DNA of 64,000 nucleotides from an uncultured Anaerolineae bacterium (GCA_937995825.1 CALKJO010000016.1:144370-208369), one strand, 5' to 3'; counted from the first letter of the stretch, positions 24,986 to 34,983 are shown. Translations and numbers: made by a program. The notes: generated by a model from the letters alone, not told the origin.

Positions 24986-27337
24986 TTGATAGCAAATCGA
25001 CCTGAGACAGCCGAACGCGCCGCCCGATCACACGGCGCGTCATTTGTGCTGGTGACGGCGCTGCTGGCGTCGGTTTACATGCTGGTCTACAGCGCGCGCA
25101 TCGAAAGCGGCGATTCGCTGATGCTGTTCAACGTGGTGCGCAGCTGGGTTGATCATGGCGATCTGCGCCTTGACTTGGCGGCATGGCATCGGCCGCCGTC
25201 ACTGGTTGGGAATTTTGAGCTGGAACACTACGACATCGAGCCGCTGCAAGTCCTGCTGGCATCACCGCTGTACGCGCTGGCGAAGGCGCTTCCGGCTGTC
25301 GGCATGGTGCATCTCGTCTGGTTGTTCAATGTGGTGGTGTGCGCGCTGGCGGGGGGCGTAATGGTGCTGTATGCCGCTGCGCTGGGGTATGGCGGGCGGA
25401 CGGCGGCGGCGGCGGGGCTGTGTCTCGGTCTGCTGACCATCGTCCTGCCGTACAGCAAGGCGTTCTTCCGCGAGCCGCTGCTGCTGCTGCTGCTTTTGGG
25501 CGCGGGGCTGGGGCTGGAGCATCTGCGTCAAGCGCGCTTTCGCCCGTCGATCTGGTGGATTGTCGCGGTGGGCTGCACTGCTGGCGTCGCCCTGACCAAA
25601 GCCAGCGGCTTGGTCGCGCTGCCTGCGCTGGCGCTGATCGCGCTGCCGAGCCTGCGGCTGAGTCGTTCGGCGATCACGCTGATTGGGGTTGGCGCGGCGC
25701 TGGCGGCGGGCTATCTGGCATTGAGCGCGGCGGGGCTGATCGAAGGGCGCTATAATCTGATCCGGCGCATCCTGGACGCCTCTAGCGAATTTCTGGGGGT
25801 GGCGCTGCCAGCGTATCTGCTTAGCCCGAACGCGAGCATCTGGGGGACTTCGCCGATTTTGCTGCTGGCGCTGCCGGGCATGGCGCTGTCTCCCCGCGGA
25901 TGGCGTGCGCGCTATGCCCTGGTGGGGCTGGCGCTGCTGGGGGCATACGCGCTGGTCTATGCCGCGCTGAGCGCCGGGCATTGGTTCGGCGGGCTGTCGC
26001 TGCCGCCGCGCTTTCTGCTGCCGGTCGTGCCGTTTGTGCTGATCATGGGGCTGCCGGCGCTCGACCGGGCGCTGCACGCCAGACATGGCGTCTTCTGGAT
26101 CGGGCTGGCGCTGCTGATCGCGTACAGCGCGTGGTGGCAGTTCACGAGCGCGGCGCTCTGGTGGGGCGATTATCCTGCCGCGCTGCCGCCCGAGTCGGGC
26201 GGGCGGCTGGAATGGCAGCCGGGCTTTTACGATCTGCGCTATCTGCGCCCGCTGATTGTGACCAATCTGCTGCGCGAGCGCCAAGCCGATTTCGCCTGGG
26301 CGCTGATCGATCAGCCGATCTGGGCGCTGGCGTTCGCGGGGCTGGCGGCGGGCTGCGCAGTCGGGCTGTGGCGGCGGGATCGGCGCTTCGCGCTGCTGAT
26401 CCTGCCGCTGATCGCGGCTGCCGGGCTGTATATGGCGGCGCTCGACCGCGTCGATCCGCGCTATGACTCGGAGAACGCGCCGCTCCACACGCTGCTCGCC
26501 GCTATCGACGCAGAGACTGGCGCAGAGGATGTGATTCTGCTGGCGAGTCCGCGCTACCATGCCTTTTTCGCCAACCGCTATCGCGGCGCGGCGCGGGTGA
26601 TCGCCCTGATGGAGCAGCCGGGCGAGCAGCCGAGTCCCGAACAGCCGCCGCAGGTGCGATCCGACAACCCGGACAGGCTGCTGACGCCGATCACGATCCC
26701 GATGATCCACCGGCTGGCGGCGGAGCATGAGCGCTTGTGGCTGGTGGTCGAGTTCAGCCCGGAACTGGCGTGGAGCGTGCGCCCGGTCGAGCGCTTCATG
26801 GCGTCGCATTACTACCCGATCCGCGAATTTCGGGCGTCACCGACGGCGCGCCTGATCGCTTTCAGCACCGCCCACGCGCCGGATCGCTTTGGCTTTCGCG
26901 GGGCGGACATTCCGACCGATCTGGTCTATGGCGAGTCGCTGCGCCTGCTCGGACTGACTGCGCCGGCGGGCTTGACGGTTACGCCGGGAGACGCGCTGCC
27001 GATCTCGCTGCATTGGGCATTGGACGCGCCAACGGACACCCGCCTGACGGTCGCGCTGTTTCTGCGTGCGGCGGACGGCGCGCCAATCGCGCAGAACGAC
27101 TGGCAGCCCGGCTACGGCTTCGACCCAACCGACTCATGGACGCCGGGGCTGCCCGTCTGGGATCATCGGGCGCTCGATCTGCCGCCCGATCTCGCGCCGG
27201 GGACGTATCAGCTTTGGGTCAAGGTCTACGATTTCATCGACGGCGCGCCGCGTGACCTGCCCGTGACCGGATCGGAGACGTTGGATGATGTAATCGGCGT
27301 GCTGCCCGTCACGGTGACGATTCGCGCTCCAGGATGA
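24986..27337 (+). CDS. GT39-like multi-helix membrane glycosyltransferase
   Basis: 783-residue membrane protein. About ten to twelve hydrophobic helices fill residues 20-480, including a leucine-rich run near 165. A conserved Asp after the first helix (ESGDSLMLFN) and an ExD-like region (ELEHYDIEP) resemble the lipid-linked-sugar transferases of the GT39/ArnT fold. The C-terminal 300 residues are extracytoplasmic, with a beta-rich tail (FDPTDSWTPGLP, LAPGTYQLWVKVYD). The most upstream usable start is a TTG at 24986 without a clear ribosome site, so the N-terminus is uncertain. Its 3' end overlaps the converging membrane protein gene by 29 bases. Confidence 0.7.
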   Translation: MIANRPETAERAARSHGASFVLVTALLASVYMLVYSARIESGDSLMLFNVVRSWVDHGDLRLDLAAWHRPPSLVGNFELEHYDIEPLQVLLASPLYALAKALPAVGMVHLVWLFNVVVCALAGGVMVLYAAALGYGGRTAAAAGLCLGLLTIVLPYSKAFFREPLLLLLLLGAGLGLEHLRQARFRPSIWWIVAVGCTAGVALTKASGLVALPALALIALPSLRLSRSAITLIGVGAALAAGYLALSAAGLIEGRYNLIRRILDASSEFLGVALPAYLLSPNASIWGTSPILLLALPGMALSPRGWRARYALVGLALLGAYALVYAALSAGHWFGGLSLPPRFLLPVVPFVLIMGLPALDRALHARHGVFWIGLALLIAYSAWWQFTSAALWWGDYPAALPPESGGRLEWQPGFYDLRYLRPLIVTNLLRERQADFAWALIDQPIWALAFAGLAAGCAVGLWRRDRRFALLILPLIAAAGLYMAALDRVDPRYDSENAPLHTLLAAIDAETGAEDVILLASPRYHAFFANRYRGAARVIALMEQPGEQPSPEQPPQVRSDNPDRLLTPITIPMIHRLAAEHERLWLVVEFSPELAWSVRPVERFMASHYYPIREFRASPTARLIAFSTAHAPDRFGFRGADIPTDLVYGESLRLLGLTAPAGLTVTPGDALPISLHWALDAPTDTRLTVALFLRAADGAPIAQNDWQPGYGFDPTDSWTPGLPVWDHRALDLPPDLAPGTYQLWVKVYDFIDGAPRDLPVTGSETLDDVIGVLPVTVTIRAPG

Positions 27338-28712
27338 TCCGCTTGGCGGCGTCGTCCATGAAGGGATTGACCGCTAATTCCGACTTGTATTCGACGCTGA
27401 ACCAGACCGCCCGCGCCGTCAGCGCCAGCGCGATCAGCCACAAGATCGGGCGCAGAGTCCGGCGGCGCTGACCGAGGACATTCCAGAGATCGATCAGGGG
27501 CGCGCCCGCCAGCGCGCACAGCAGCGGCAGGATCAGCAGCAGGAAACGCGGATCATACGACGCGAACAGCCACCAGACGCCGAAAAAGGGCAGCGTCAGC
27601 AGCAAAATCAGCCGCTCGCCCGCCTTGCCGCGCACCAATGCCCATATCGCACCCGCCACCATCAGCCAGCCGGTGACGCCGTAGTCATTGAGCTGAAGGA
27701 TGAACAGCAGGGCGCGGCTCACGGTGCGCTGCGCCTGATCCGTCCAGGCGGTGTCCGGCAGGATGAAGCCCGCGCCCGCCAGATTGCGGATGTACCAGGG
27801 TGCGGCGACCAGCGCGCACGCCGCCAGCGCGATCAGCCCGTGCGCCAGCGCGATCCGTCCGCGCAGCCATGCCCATGCCAGCCCGACTCCCATCAGCGGG
27901 ATGAGAACGAGCGCGGCGTTTTTCGTCCACGCCGCCAAGCCAAGCATGACTCCGGCGAGCACCGCATCACTTACGCGGCGTTCGTCCCAAAGGCGGAGCA
28001 GAAAGACCGCCGCCAGCGCGATATAGAAGGCGCTCGGCAGATCGACGTAGCCCGCCGATACCCATGCCGCGAAGGTCGGCGTCGTCGCCAGCAGCAGCGC
28101 CACAGCGCCGCCTGATCCGGCGCGCAGCCGCTCGCCCAGCGCCCAGACCGCCGGCAGACACCCGACGGAGAGCAGCGCGCCGATGAAATTCGCCAGATAT
28201 TCATTCTCCCAGCCGGAGATCAGATAGGTGTAAGCGTAGAGGAGCTGATTATGCATCGGATACGCCAGATACAGGCTGTCCGCCCCGCGCAGCGGGATCA
28301 AGCCGCCGAGCGCGTAAAGCTGCGCCGCCTGCGGCTGGTAAATGCCGAGCGCGTCGTCACGGTGAAAGAGCCACCACGCGCCGTTGAACAGGACGGCGGC
28401 GGCGATGGGAAGGAGAAATGCAGTGAAACGCAGAGAGAGCGGCGCGGACGGCGGATTTACTGCGCTGGATTGATGCCCGCGCACAGCCATCAAGGCGGCA
28501 GCCACCATCAGCAGATACGGGGCGGCGACTCCAACAGGTGTGAAGGGGATGCCCAACAAGCCTTCCCACAGCATGACCTGCGAGAGTCCGCCGAGTCCCA
28601 GCGCCAGCGTCAGCGCCAGGCGCAGTCCGGGCGCGCTCACTAGGCGGGAGGCGGGCGGATATGCCGCCGCGATAAGGGCGAACATCGCCAGCCAGGGGAT
28701 CAAGGCGGGCAT
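27309..28712 (-). CDS. GT39/PMT-like membrane glycosyltransferase
   Basis: 467-residue integral membrane protein with about eleven helices. The Asp pair in WLFHRDDALGIYQP near residue 120, following two helices, and GYVDLPSAFYIALA near 220 fit the dolichyl-phosphate-mannose-protein mannosyltransferase (PMT_2/GT39) group. It probably transfers a sugar from a polyprenyl carrier outside the membrane; the acceptor is unknown. It is on the opposite strand from all adjacent genes and overlaps the previous one tail to tail. Confidence 0.75.
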   Translation of the reverse strand: MPALIPWLAMFALIAAAYPPASRLVSAPGLRLALTLALGLGGLSQVMLWEGLLGIPFTPVGVAAPYLLMVAAALMAVRGHQSSAVNPPSAPLSLRFTAFLLPIAAAVLFNGAWWLFHRDDALGIYQPQAAQLYALGGLIPLRGADSLYLAYPMHNQLLYAYTYLISGWENEYLANFIGALLSVGCLPAVWALGERLRAGSGGAVALLLATTPTFAAWVSAGYVDLPSAFYIALAAVFLLRLWDERRVSDAVLAGVMLGLAAWTKNAALVLIPLMGVGLAWAWLRGRIALAHGLIALAACALVAAPWYIRNLAGAGFILPDTAWTDQAQRTVSRALLFILQLNDYGVTGWLMVAGAIWALVRGKAGERLILLLTLPFFGVWWLFASYDPRFLLLILPLLCALAGAPLIDLWNVLGQRRRTLRPILWLIALALTARAVWFSVEYKSELAVNPFMDDAAKRIILERESSP

Positions 28713-28772
28713 TCGTCAGCCCTGCGAGATCGGGTTATACTGGTTGCAAAGCCGTTTGAAACGCGTGCATGA

Positions 28773-29954
28773 ATGATCAAGCAGCTCATCCTCAAAGCGG
28801 ACTCATTGATCGTGGATCGCGGCGAACCCGCGTTCCAGCAGGGCGTATTGTACACGACCAGCCGGGTGATCGCTTACGGTCGGCATGTGCGACCAGACGC
28901 GGACGCGCACACGGTCGATCTGGCGGGGTATCAGCTTGAACCCGCCTGGATCAACGCGCATGATCATCTTGAACTGAACCATTACCCGCGCACTAAATTC
29001 CGCAACAGGTATGATAACGCGCATCAGTGGGGTGAGGATGTCAATGCGCGGCTGGATGATGAGCCGTATCGATCGCTGCGCGCCTATCCGCTCTGGGATC
29101 GGCTGTTCATCGGCGGGCTGAAGAATCTGCTGTGCGGCGCGACGACGGTGGTGCATCACAATCCGCCGCACCGTGAATTGTTCCGCCGCCAGTATCCGGT
29201 GCGGGTGGTCAAGGGCTACGGCTGGTCGCACTCGCTGCATTTCTCGTCCGATGAGGAGATCATCCGCTCGTATCGCGCCACGCCAGCACGCACACCTTGG
29301 TACATTCATTTGGCGGAAGGGACGGACGAGGTCGCCGCATCGGAATATCAGCGGTTGAAGGCGCTCGGTTGCGTCGGTAAGAACACGGTGATCGTGCATG
29401 GCGTCGGACTGACTGAGGATGATCTGCGCGATGCGCTGGCGACGATACGCGGACTGGTCGTCTGCCCGACGACGAACCGTTATCTGCTTGAGTGCGATCC
29501 GCCGATCTACCGGTGGAAGCACGACGGCAAATTCTGGCGTCCGCTGGCGGTCGGCAGCGACTCGCGCCTGACCGCCGATGGCGACTGGCTGACCGAGTAC
29601 CACGCGGCTGGCGAGGCGCAGGTTCGCCCCGGCGTCCTGATCGGCGTGCCGCTGGCAGGCAGCCTGATGCCGGGCGCGTTTGGCGATTTTCTGGTCTCGC
29701 TGCAGGGCAAATCGGTCACGCGGCGCAGCGATTACGCCCTGATCGCCTTTCGCGGCGTCCCGCAGATCGGCGATCCCGACCTGATGCTGAAATTCCCGGT
29801 CGAGTCCGTCCCCGCGACGCTCGATGGCGCGCCGAAGCGAGTCAATCTGAATTTAGCGCGGCAGATCGCGCGCTGTGCGCTTAAAGAGCCGGGACTCGAA
29901 CTCGACGCGCTTCCTCAAAGACGGCAAAAATGGTTCATCGGAGTGCCAAGGTGA
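28773..29954 (+). CDS. Amidohydrolase-superfamily protein
   Basis: Metal-dependent hydrolase or deaminase of the TRZ/ATZ-like amidohydrolase group, 393 residues. Metal and catalytic positions appear in order: NAHDHLELN (first strand His-x-His) near 65, HLAEGTDE near 182, VHGVGLTEDD near 209 and GSDSRLTADGD near 254. The order of these motifs matches deaminases acting on purine- or triazine-like rings or acyclic amides, but the substrate is not evident. The stop overlaps the GTG start of the radical-SAM gene as GTGA, so the two are coupled. Confidence 0.8.
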   Translation: MIKQLILKADSLIVDRGEPAFQQGVLYTTSRVIAYGRHVRPDADAHTVDLAGYQLEPAWINAHDHLELNHYPRTKFRNRYDNAHQWGEDVNARLDDEPYRSLRAYPLWDRLFIGGLKNLLCGATTVVHHNPPHRELFRRQYPVRVVKGYGWSHSLHFSSDEEIIRSYRATPARTPWYIHLAEGTDEVAASEYQRLKALGCVGKNTVIVHGVGLTEDDLRDALATIRGLVVCPTTNRYLLECDPPIYRWKHDGKFWRPLAVGSDSRLTADGDWLTEYHAAGEAQVRPGVLIGVPLAGSLMPGAFGDFLVSLQGKSVTRRSDYALIAFRGVPQIGDPDLMLKFPVESVPATLDGAPKRVNLNLARQIARCALKEPGLELDALPQRRQKWFIGVPR

Positions 29955-31450
29955 CGGCGATTCTGTTCGGTCAGTCGTATTATCTGCGTTTCGACCCCAA
30001 GCTGCACGCGGCGATGCAGCCGTATCCACCGCTGGGGACGCTGTATGCCGCCGCGATCATGCGCCAGCACGGATATGAGTCGGCGCTGTTCGACGCGATG
30101 CTGGCGGAGTCGCCGGCGGAATGGGAACGGGCGCTGGATGCCCACAAGCCGAAGTACGCGGTCATTTTCGAGGACAACTTCAACTATCTGAGCAAGATGA
30201 GCCTGCTGCGGATGCGCGCGGCGGCGTTCGCCATGATCGACGCGGCGAAGGCGCGCGGCTGCATCGTCATCTGCTGCGGGGCGGATCAGACCGATCACGC
30301 CGATCTGTATCTGAGGCGCGGCGCGGCTGTCGTGCTGATCGGCGAGGGCGATCTGACTCTGCCGGAGGTCATCGCAGCGTTCGAGGCAGGCGGTGACTTG
30401 GCTGAGATACGCGGAGTTGCGTATGCGGCGGACGGCGCAGTGCGGCGGACGCCCCCGCGCCCGGTCATCGCCGATCTGGACGCGCTGCCGTTTCCGGCGT
30501 GGGATTTGGTGGACGGCGAACGCTACCGCGCCATCTGGAAGCGGCATCACGGCTGTTACTCGATGAACCTGGTGACGACGCGGGGCTGTCCGTTTCACTG
30601 CAACTGGTGCGCCAAGCCGATCTGGGGACAGCGCTACCACGTCCGCAGCCCGGAAAATGTCGTTGCGGAGATGGTCTGGCTGAAAGCACACTTTGCGCCC
30701 GATCACATCTGGTTCATGGACGACATCATGGGGATTCAGGACAAGTGGATCGAGCGCTTTGCCGATCTGATCGAGGAACGGCAGGCGCGCATCCCGTTCA
30801 AGAGCCTGAACCGCGTCGATCTGCTGCTGCGCGGGCGGACGATCCCGGCGCTGGCGCGCGCCGGCGCGCAGATCGTCTGGGTGGGGGCGGAGAGCGGGTC
30901 GCAGACAATCCTGGACGCGATGCAAAAGGGGACGCAGGTCGAGCAGATTTACGAAGCGACGCGCCAGCTCCACGCGCACGGCGTGCAGGTGGCGTTTTTC
31001 CTGCAATTCGGCTATCCCGGCGAGTCCCGCGCCGACATCGAGTTAACCCTGAAGATGGTGCGCGATCTGATGCCGGACGACATCGGCATCTCGGTCAGCT
31101 ATCCGCTGCCCGGCACGCCGTTTTACGAGCGCGTCAAGCATGAGCTGGGCGAGCGCGCCAACTGGATCGACAGCCAGGATTTGGCGATGCTGTATCAGGG
31201 TCCGTTTGCGACGCCGTTCTACCGCCAACTGCACACGGTGGTGCATAAGGAGTATCGGGCGCGTAAGACGTGGCGCGAACTGGGCGGGCTGCTGCGCCAG
31301 CCGAACAAGGCGCGCCCTGCGCATCTGCGCCGCGCGGCATCAATGGTGTATCACTGGCTGACGCTGCCTGCGGCGGTGGCGAAGCTGGATGCATTGGCAA
31401 AGCTGCCGCATGAACCGACTCGTTTATCCGATGTCACGCTGCATCCCTAA
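29951..31450 (+). CDS. Radical SAM protein with B12-binding-like domain
   Basis: About 499 residues. The N-terminal third has the fold of the B12-binding domain, though the classical DxHxxG cobalamin motif is missing. The [4Fe-4S] motif is RGCPFHCNWC near residues 217-226, with an elongated spacing after it (AKPIWGQRYH), and EMVWLKAHFAPDHIWFMDD continues the barrel. GTG 29951 has GGAG seven bases upstream and overlaps the previous stop as GTGA; ATG 29930 is possible. Proteins of this architecture carry out methylations or ring rearrangements on lipids, sugars or natural products. Confidence 0.82.
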   Translation: MTAILFGQSYYLRFDPKLHAAMQPYPPLGTLYAAAIMRQHGYESALFDAMLAESPAEWERALDAHKPKYAVIFEDNFNYLSKMSLLRMRAAAFAMIDAAKARGCIVICCGADQTDHADLYLRRGAAVVLIGEGDLTLPEVIAAFEAGGDLAEIRGVAYAADGAVRRTPPRPVIADLDALPFPAWDLVDGERYRAIWKRHHGCYSMNLVTTRGCPFHCNWCAKPIWGQRYHVRSPENVVAEMVWLKAHFAPDHIWFMDDIMGIQDKWIERFADLIEERQARIPFKSLNRVDLLLRGRTIPALARAGAQIVWVGAESGSQTILDAMQKGTQVEQIYEATRQLHAHGVQVAFFLQFGYPGESRADIELTLKMVRDLMPDDIGISVSYPLPGTPFYERVKHELGERANWIDSQDLAMLYQGPFATPFYRQLHTVVHKEYRARKTWRELGGLLRQPNKARPAHLRRAASMVYHWLTLPAAVAKLDALAKLPHEPTRLSDVTLHP

Positions 31451-31507
31451 GCGGCGATCCGATTGCTGCGCTGCGTCGACTCAGATGCAGGCTGAACACC
31501 TGTCGGC

Positions 31508-31513
31508 TATAAT
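31508..31513 (+). promoter_or_regulatory. Possible -10 element (TATAAT) before the GTPase gene
   Basis: A consensus TATAAT sits 34 bases before the GTPase start codon and after the radical-SAM stop. No recognisable -35 at 17 bases upstream, so it may be a weak or activated promoter. Confidence 0.3.
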
Positions 31514-31547
31514 GACCGTCATGATATCGGTAATCGAAGGGCAAAGC

Positions 31548-32576
31548 ATGACTCTGAAAGTGACATTGTTCGGCGGGACAGGGCAGGGCAAAACCTGCTA
31601 CACACTGGCGCTGCTCTATATGATGGCGACCGGGATCGAAGGGCTGCGGATCGAAGCTCAGGATGCCGACACCGCGACCAAGTATCTGAATCCCTGGCGC
31701 GACTTCGTGATCGGGCGCAAATGGCCCGCGCCGACGATGGGACGGCGCGAGGACGTGTTCACGCTCTATTACGAAGATCAGGTGATCACTGAGTTTCGCT
31801 GGGTCGATTATCAGGGCGGGGCGATCAATGTGCCGGCGGATGAGTCCGATGAGGCTGCGCAGCTTCACGCCGATATTCAGGAGAGCAACGCAGTGATCAT
31901 CGTTGCAGATGCCTACACGATTGCGACGCGCGCCGCGATTGAGGCGGAGATGCTCACCTCATCGACGTATATCTACAATCTGCTCAACAATTACAAGTTC
32001 AAGCCGAATCTGGCGGGCGAAGGGATCGGTGGCGGCATCACGATTGCGCTGGTGCTGACCAAAGCGGACGCACTGCCGGAGGAATACAAGGCGGATAACT
32101 ACGATAAGCTCTTCCAGAAGACGCGCCAGGTCTTTCGAGGGGTGGTCGATTTTGTCGAAAAGGAGCGCCGCAAGACCTCCAGCCTGCGCCCCTGGCTGTA
32201 TCCATCAGCGATGCTGCCGGTCTCGATTGTCGGCGATGGGCGGGCGCAGGTGACGGCGGAGGGCGAAGGCTACGCGCTGGCGTCGTTCGAGCTGGTCGCC
32301 GCGCCGGAGCCGGTCGATGTGCATTATCCGTTCCTGTATGCCATCGGCAACGAACTCGACCGCACCGCGCTGACGCTCGAAGAACGGGTGGACGATCTCG
32401 AAAAGCGGCTTGAGAAGATGAGCCGCAATGTCCTCAAGCGGATTCTGCGCGGGCGCTCGATTCGCGAGCTGCACGCTGAGCGGCAGCAGGTGGCGGCGCG
32501 GCTGCGGGAACTCGAACCGCAGATTCAGGCGGTGGCAGGAGTTGCCAACAAGAAGATGCGCCCGCTTGTCCCTTAG
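31548..32576 (+). CDS. TRAFAC-type GTPase-like P-loop protein
   Basis: About 342 residues. The N-terminal GTPase domain has the P-loop GGTGQGKT (residues 9-16), a VDYQGG switch-II-like region near 85, and LTKAD as the base-specificity NKxD equivalent near 165. Residues about 270-340 are strongly charged and helical, probably coiled coil (EERVDDLEKRLEKMSRNVLKR). It differs from translation or Ras GTPases and resembles the stand-alone GTPases found with GAP1-type partners in predicted conflict systems. AAGGG is 7 bases before ATG 31548; longer frames are unlikely. The next gene starts 15 bases downstream. Confidence 0.7.
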   Translation: MTLKVTLFGGTGQGKTCYTLALLYMMATGIEGLRIEAQDADTATKYLNPWRDFVIGRKWPAPTMGRREDVFTLYYEDQVITEFRWVDYQGGAINVPADESDEAAQLHADIQESNAVIIVADAYTIATRAAIEAEMLTSSTYIYNLLNNYKFKPNLAGEGIGGGITIALVLTKADALPEEYKADNYDKLFQKTRQVFRGVVDFVEKERRKTSSLRPWLYPSAMLPVSIVGDGRAQVTAEGEGYALASFELVAAPEPVDVHYPFLYAIGNELDRTALTLEERVDDLEKRLEKMSRNVLKRILRGRSIRELHAERQQVAARLRELEPQIQAVAGVANKKMRPLVP

Positions 32577-32591
32577 ACGGAGATTCTGGTT

Positions 32592-33572
32592 GTGCAGGTT
32601 GAGGCGTTTCTGTTCACGCGCAGTCAGCGCCGCGATTTCACCGCGTTCGTCCGTCCGGCGGGCATGAGCAACCGCGATGTCAGCGTGATTGCGTCGGCGC
32701 TCAACAATGTCAATGACGTGGAACGGCTGACACGGGCATTTCCAGCGCTCTACGGCTTTCCACTCGGCGAATACGTCTATCTGCTGCGCCACTATGACAG
32801 CCGACGGCGGCACGCTGGACGGGCGATCAGTGTGGTTGAGGGGATCGCGGTGCGAGCAACTTGGGCGCGGCATTTTGCGCTCGCCGTCCCGTATCTGATT
32901 GCTCATCAGGCGGAGGCGCTCGACATCGCCAGCAGCGTGGGCGATCTGGAGCTGTTCGCGCCGACTCTCTCAGCAGCGTATGAACTGCCCGAACATGCCG
33001 CCGAGATCGCTGTCCCGGACACGGCATATCTGGACGACTTTGTCGCGCGGCGGCTGGAAGATCGGCTGATCGTGCCGTTCACATCGGGCGGTCTGATCCT
33101 GATGACGGGCGCGCTGGCGGAGCGGCGCTTTTTATCGCCGCTGTATTTTGCGTTCGGGACGAATCGCGATGTGATCGCGGCATTTGCCGACGCTGGAGTG
33201 AGCTTCGATGTGATCGGCTTCGTCAACGCGGAGGGCGCAGGATTTCGCAGCCGCGAGACGGGCGAAAAGACGGGCGAGATCGCCGTGCCTGTGGTCGAGC
33301 CGGAGTCGGAGTCCGCGCCGCAGCCCGCCGCTGATTTGACGGCGATGCGTCCGCGCGCCGTCCCGCTTCGAGCGCCGATCCCACCGCGCGATCTGCCGCC
33401 CGCGGGCGGCGCGGCAGACGTGCCGGAATCGGAGCGGCTGCTGACGATGCGCGAGGCGCGCCGGCAGATGCGGGCGCTTCAGCCCGTTGAGCCGGAGCCG
33501 CCGCGCCCTGCTTTCGATCCGTTCGCGGCGCTTCGGCGCTTGCTGCGGCTGATCGTCGGTCGTCGTGAGTGA
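32592..33572 (+). CDS. GTPase-partner protein (possible GAP1-like)
   Basis: 326 residues. The first 200 residues form a compact alpha/beta domain (FTRSQRRDFTAFVRPAGMSN, ALYGFPLGEYVYLLRHYDS). From about 210 a Pro/Glu-rich linker leads to a basic amphipathic C-terminal helix, RRLLRLIVGRR, which may touch the membrane. The N-terminal domain and its position 15 bases after the GTPase suggest a GTPase-associated protein of the GAP1 kind, based on resemblance only. The start is GTG with CGGAGA 9 bases upstream. Confidence 0.6.
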   Translation: MQVEAFLFTRSQRRDFTAFVRPAGMSNRDVSVIASALNNVNDVERLTRAFPALYGFPLGEYVYLLRHYDSRRRHAGRAISVVEGIAVRATWARHFALAVPYLIAHQAEALDIASSVGDLELFAPTLSAAYELPEHAAEIAVPDTAYLDDFVARRLEDRLIVPFTSGGLILMTGALAERRFLSPLYFAFGTNRDVIAAFADAGVSFDVIGFVNAEGAGFRSRETGEKTGEIAVPVVEPESESAPQPAADLTAMRPRAVPLRAPIPPRDLPPAGGAADVPESERLLTMREARRQMRALQPVEPEPPRPAFDPFAALRRLLRLIVGRRE

Positions 33573-33582
33573 GGCTGGTATT

Positions 33583-34983
33583 ATGGACATTCTGCTGGCG
33601 CACGCCTATTTTCTGCACGCTGATCCGCACGAGCTGAAGGTGATGAAGCCGTATCCGCCTTTAGGGATACTGCATCTATCGTCGTATCTCAAGCGAGCGG
33701 GGTTTTCAGTCGGCGTGTTCGACTCGACCTTTGCCGACATCACCGCGTTTGAAGAACTGCTGACGGCGCAGCGCCCGTCTGTGGTCGGGATTTACGTCAA
33801 CCTGATGACCAAGTTCAATGCGCTGGCGATGATGCGTATGGCGAAGGCGGCGGGCGCATGGGTGGTGTTGGGCGGACCTGAACCACCGTATTACGCGCGG
33901 GAATATCTCGAACGCGGCGCGGATGTGGTCGTGCGCGGAGAGGGCGAGACCGCGCTGGAGGCGCTCATCCCGTATCTGATCGCAGGGGGACGGCGGGAAC
34001 TAGACGCGGTCGCCGGGATCGCGTTTCTGAACGACGATGGCGCACTCGTCGAGACCGCCCCGCGCCCGATGATGGCGGATTTGAGCGCCAATCCCTGGGC
34101 GGATCGCGAAGCCATCGACATCGGGCGCTACATGCAGACCTGGAAAGCCCATCACGGCATGTCATCCGTATCAGTGATACAGGCGCGCGGCTGCCCGTAT
34201 ACCTGCACATGGTGCAGCCACTCGGTCTATGGCAACACACACCGCCGCCGCACGCCCGCCGACGCCGCCGATGAACTGCTCTGGATCAAGGAGCGCTATA
34301 ACCCCGATCTGATCTGGTATGCGGATGATGTGTTTGCCATCAATCACCGCTGGTTCTTCGAGTACAAACGCGAATTGGAGCAGCGCGGCGTCCGCATCCC
34401 GTTCGAGTGCATCTCGCGAGCGGATCGGCTCAACGAGGACGTGATCAGGGCGCTGGCGGAGATGGGCTGTTTTCGGCTGTGGAACGGCTCGGAGAGCGGC
34501 TCGCAGCGGATTCTAGACGCGATGAAGCGCAAGGTGGACGCGGCGGATGTGCGCGCCAAGACGCGCCTGCTCAAGCAATATGGCATCGAAACCGGCATGT
34601 TCATCATGCTGGGCTATGACGGGGAGGAGATCGCCGATTTGGAGGAGACGGTCGCCCATCTCAAAGAGTCCAACCCCGACATTTTCCTGACCACCGTCGC
34701 GTATCCGATCAAAGGCACGCCGTTCTACCATCAGGTTGAAGATCGCATTTTCAGCGACCGCCCCTGGGATCAGCGCAGCGACCGCGATTTGCAGATCGCG
34801 GGGCGGCGCTCACGCCGTTTCTACAGCTTCGCAACGCGCTGGATGGTCAGCGAGGTGGCGCTCCATCGGGCGAGGCTGAACGGCGGCGCATCGCCGGCGC
34901 GGATGCTCAAGCTGGCAGCCAGCGCGCGGCTCGGTCGAATCGGCATGGCGCTCACGCAGCATGAGATCGTCCGCGCGCCATGA
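33583..34983 (+). CDS. Radical SAM protein with B12-binding-like domain (second)
   Basis: About 466 residues, same architecture as the protein at 29951. The cluster motif is ARGCPYTCTWC near residues 202-212, followed by SHSVYGNTHRRRT and YNPDLIWYADD. The N-terminal domain begins with HPYF-like strands (LLAHAYFLHADPHE) and contains VVLGGPEPPYYA. As in the first, the DxHxxG motif is not seen. ATG 33583 is preferred since GTGAGG lies nearby, although GTG 33565 is open. The stop overlaps the methyltransferase ATG as ATGA. Confidence 0.82.
   Translation: MDILLAHAYFLHADPHELKVMKPYPPLGILHLSSYLKRAGFSVGVFDSTFADITAFEELLTAQRPSVVGIYVNLMTKFNALAMMRMAKAAGAWVVLGGPEPPYYAREYLERGADVVVRGEGETALEALIPYLIAGGRRELDAVAGIAFLNDDGALVETAPRPMMADLSANPWADREAIDIGRYMQTWKAHHGMSSVSVIQARGCPYTCTWCSHSVYGNTHRRRTPADAADELLWIKERYNPDLIWYADDVFAINHRWFFEYKRELEQRGVRIPFECISRADRLNEDVIRALAEMGCFRLWNGSESGSQRILDAMKRKVDAADVRAKTRLLKQYGIETGMFIMLGYDGEEIADLEETVAHLKESNPDIFLTTVAYPIKGTPFYHQVEDRIFSDRPWDQRSDRDLQIAGRRSRRFYSFATRWMVSEVALHRARLNGGASPARMLKLAASARLGRIGMALTQHEIVRAP

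Noticed and set aside
25262..26809. A 515-residue minus-strand open frame
   Set aside because: Antisense to the GT39-like membrane protein; extreme Arg/Gln content and no motifs show it is a codon-bias shadow.
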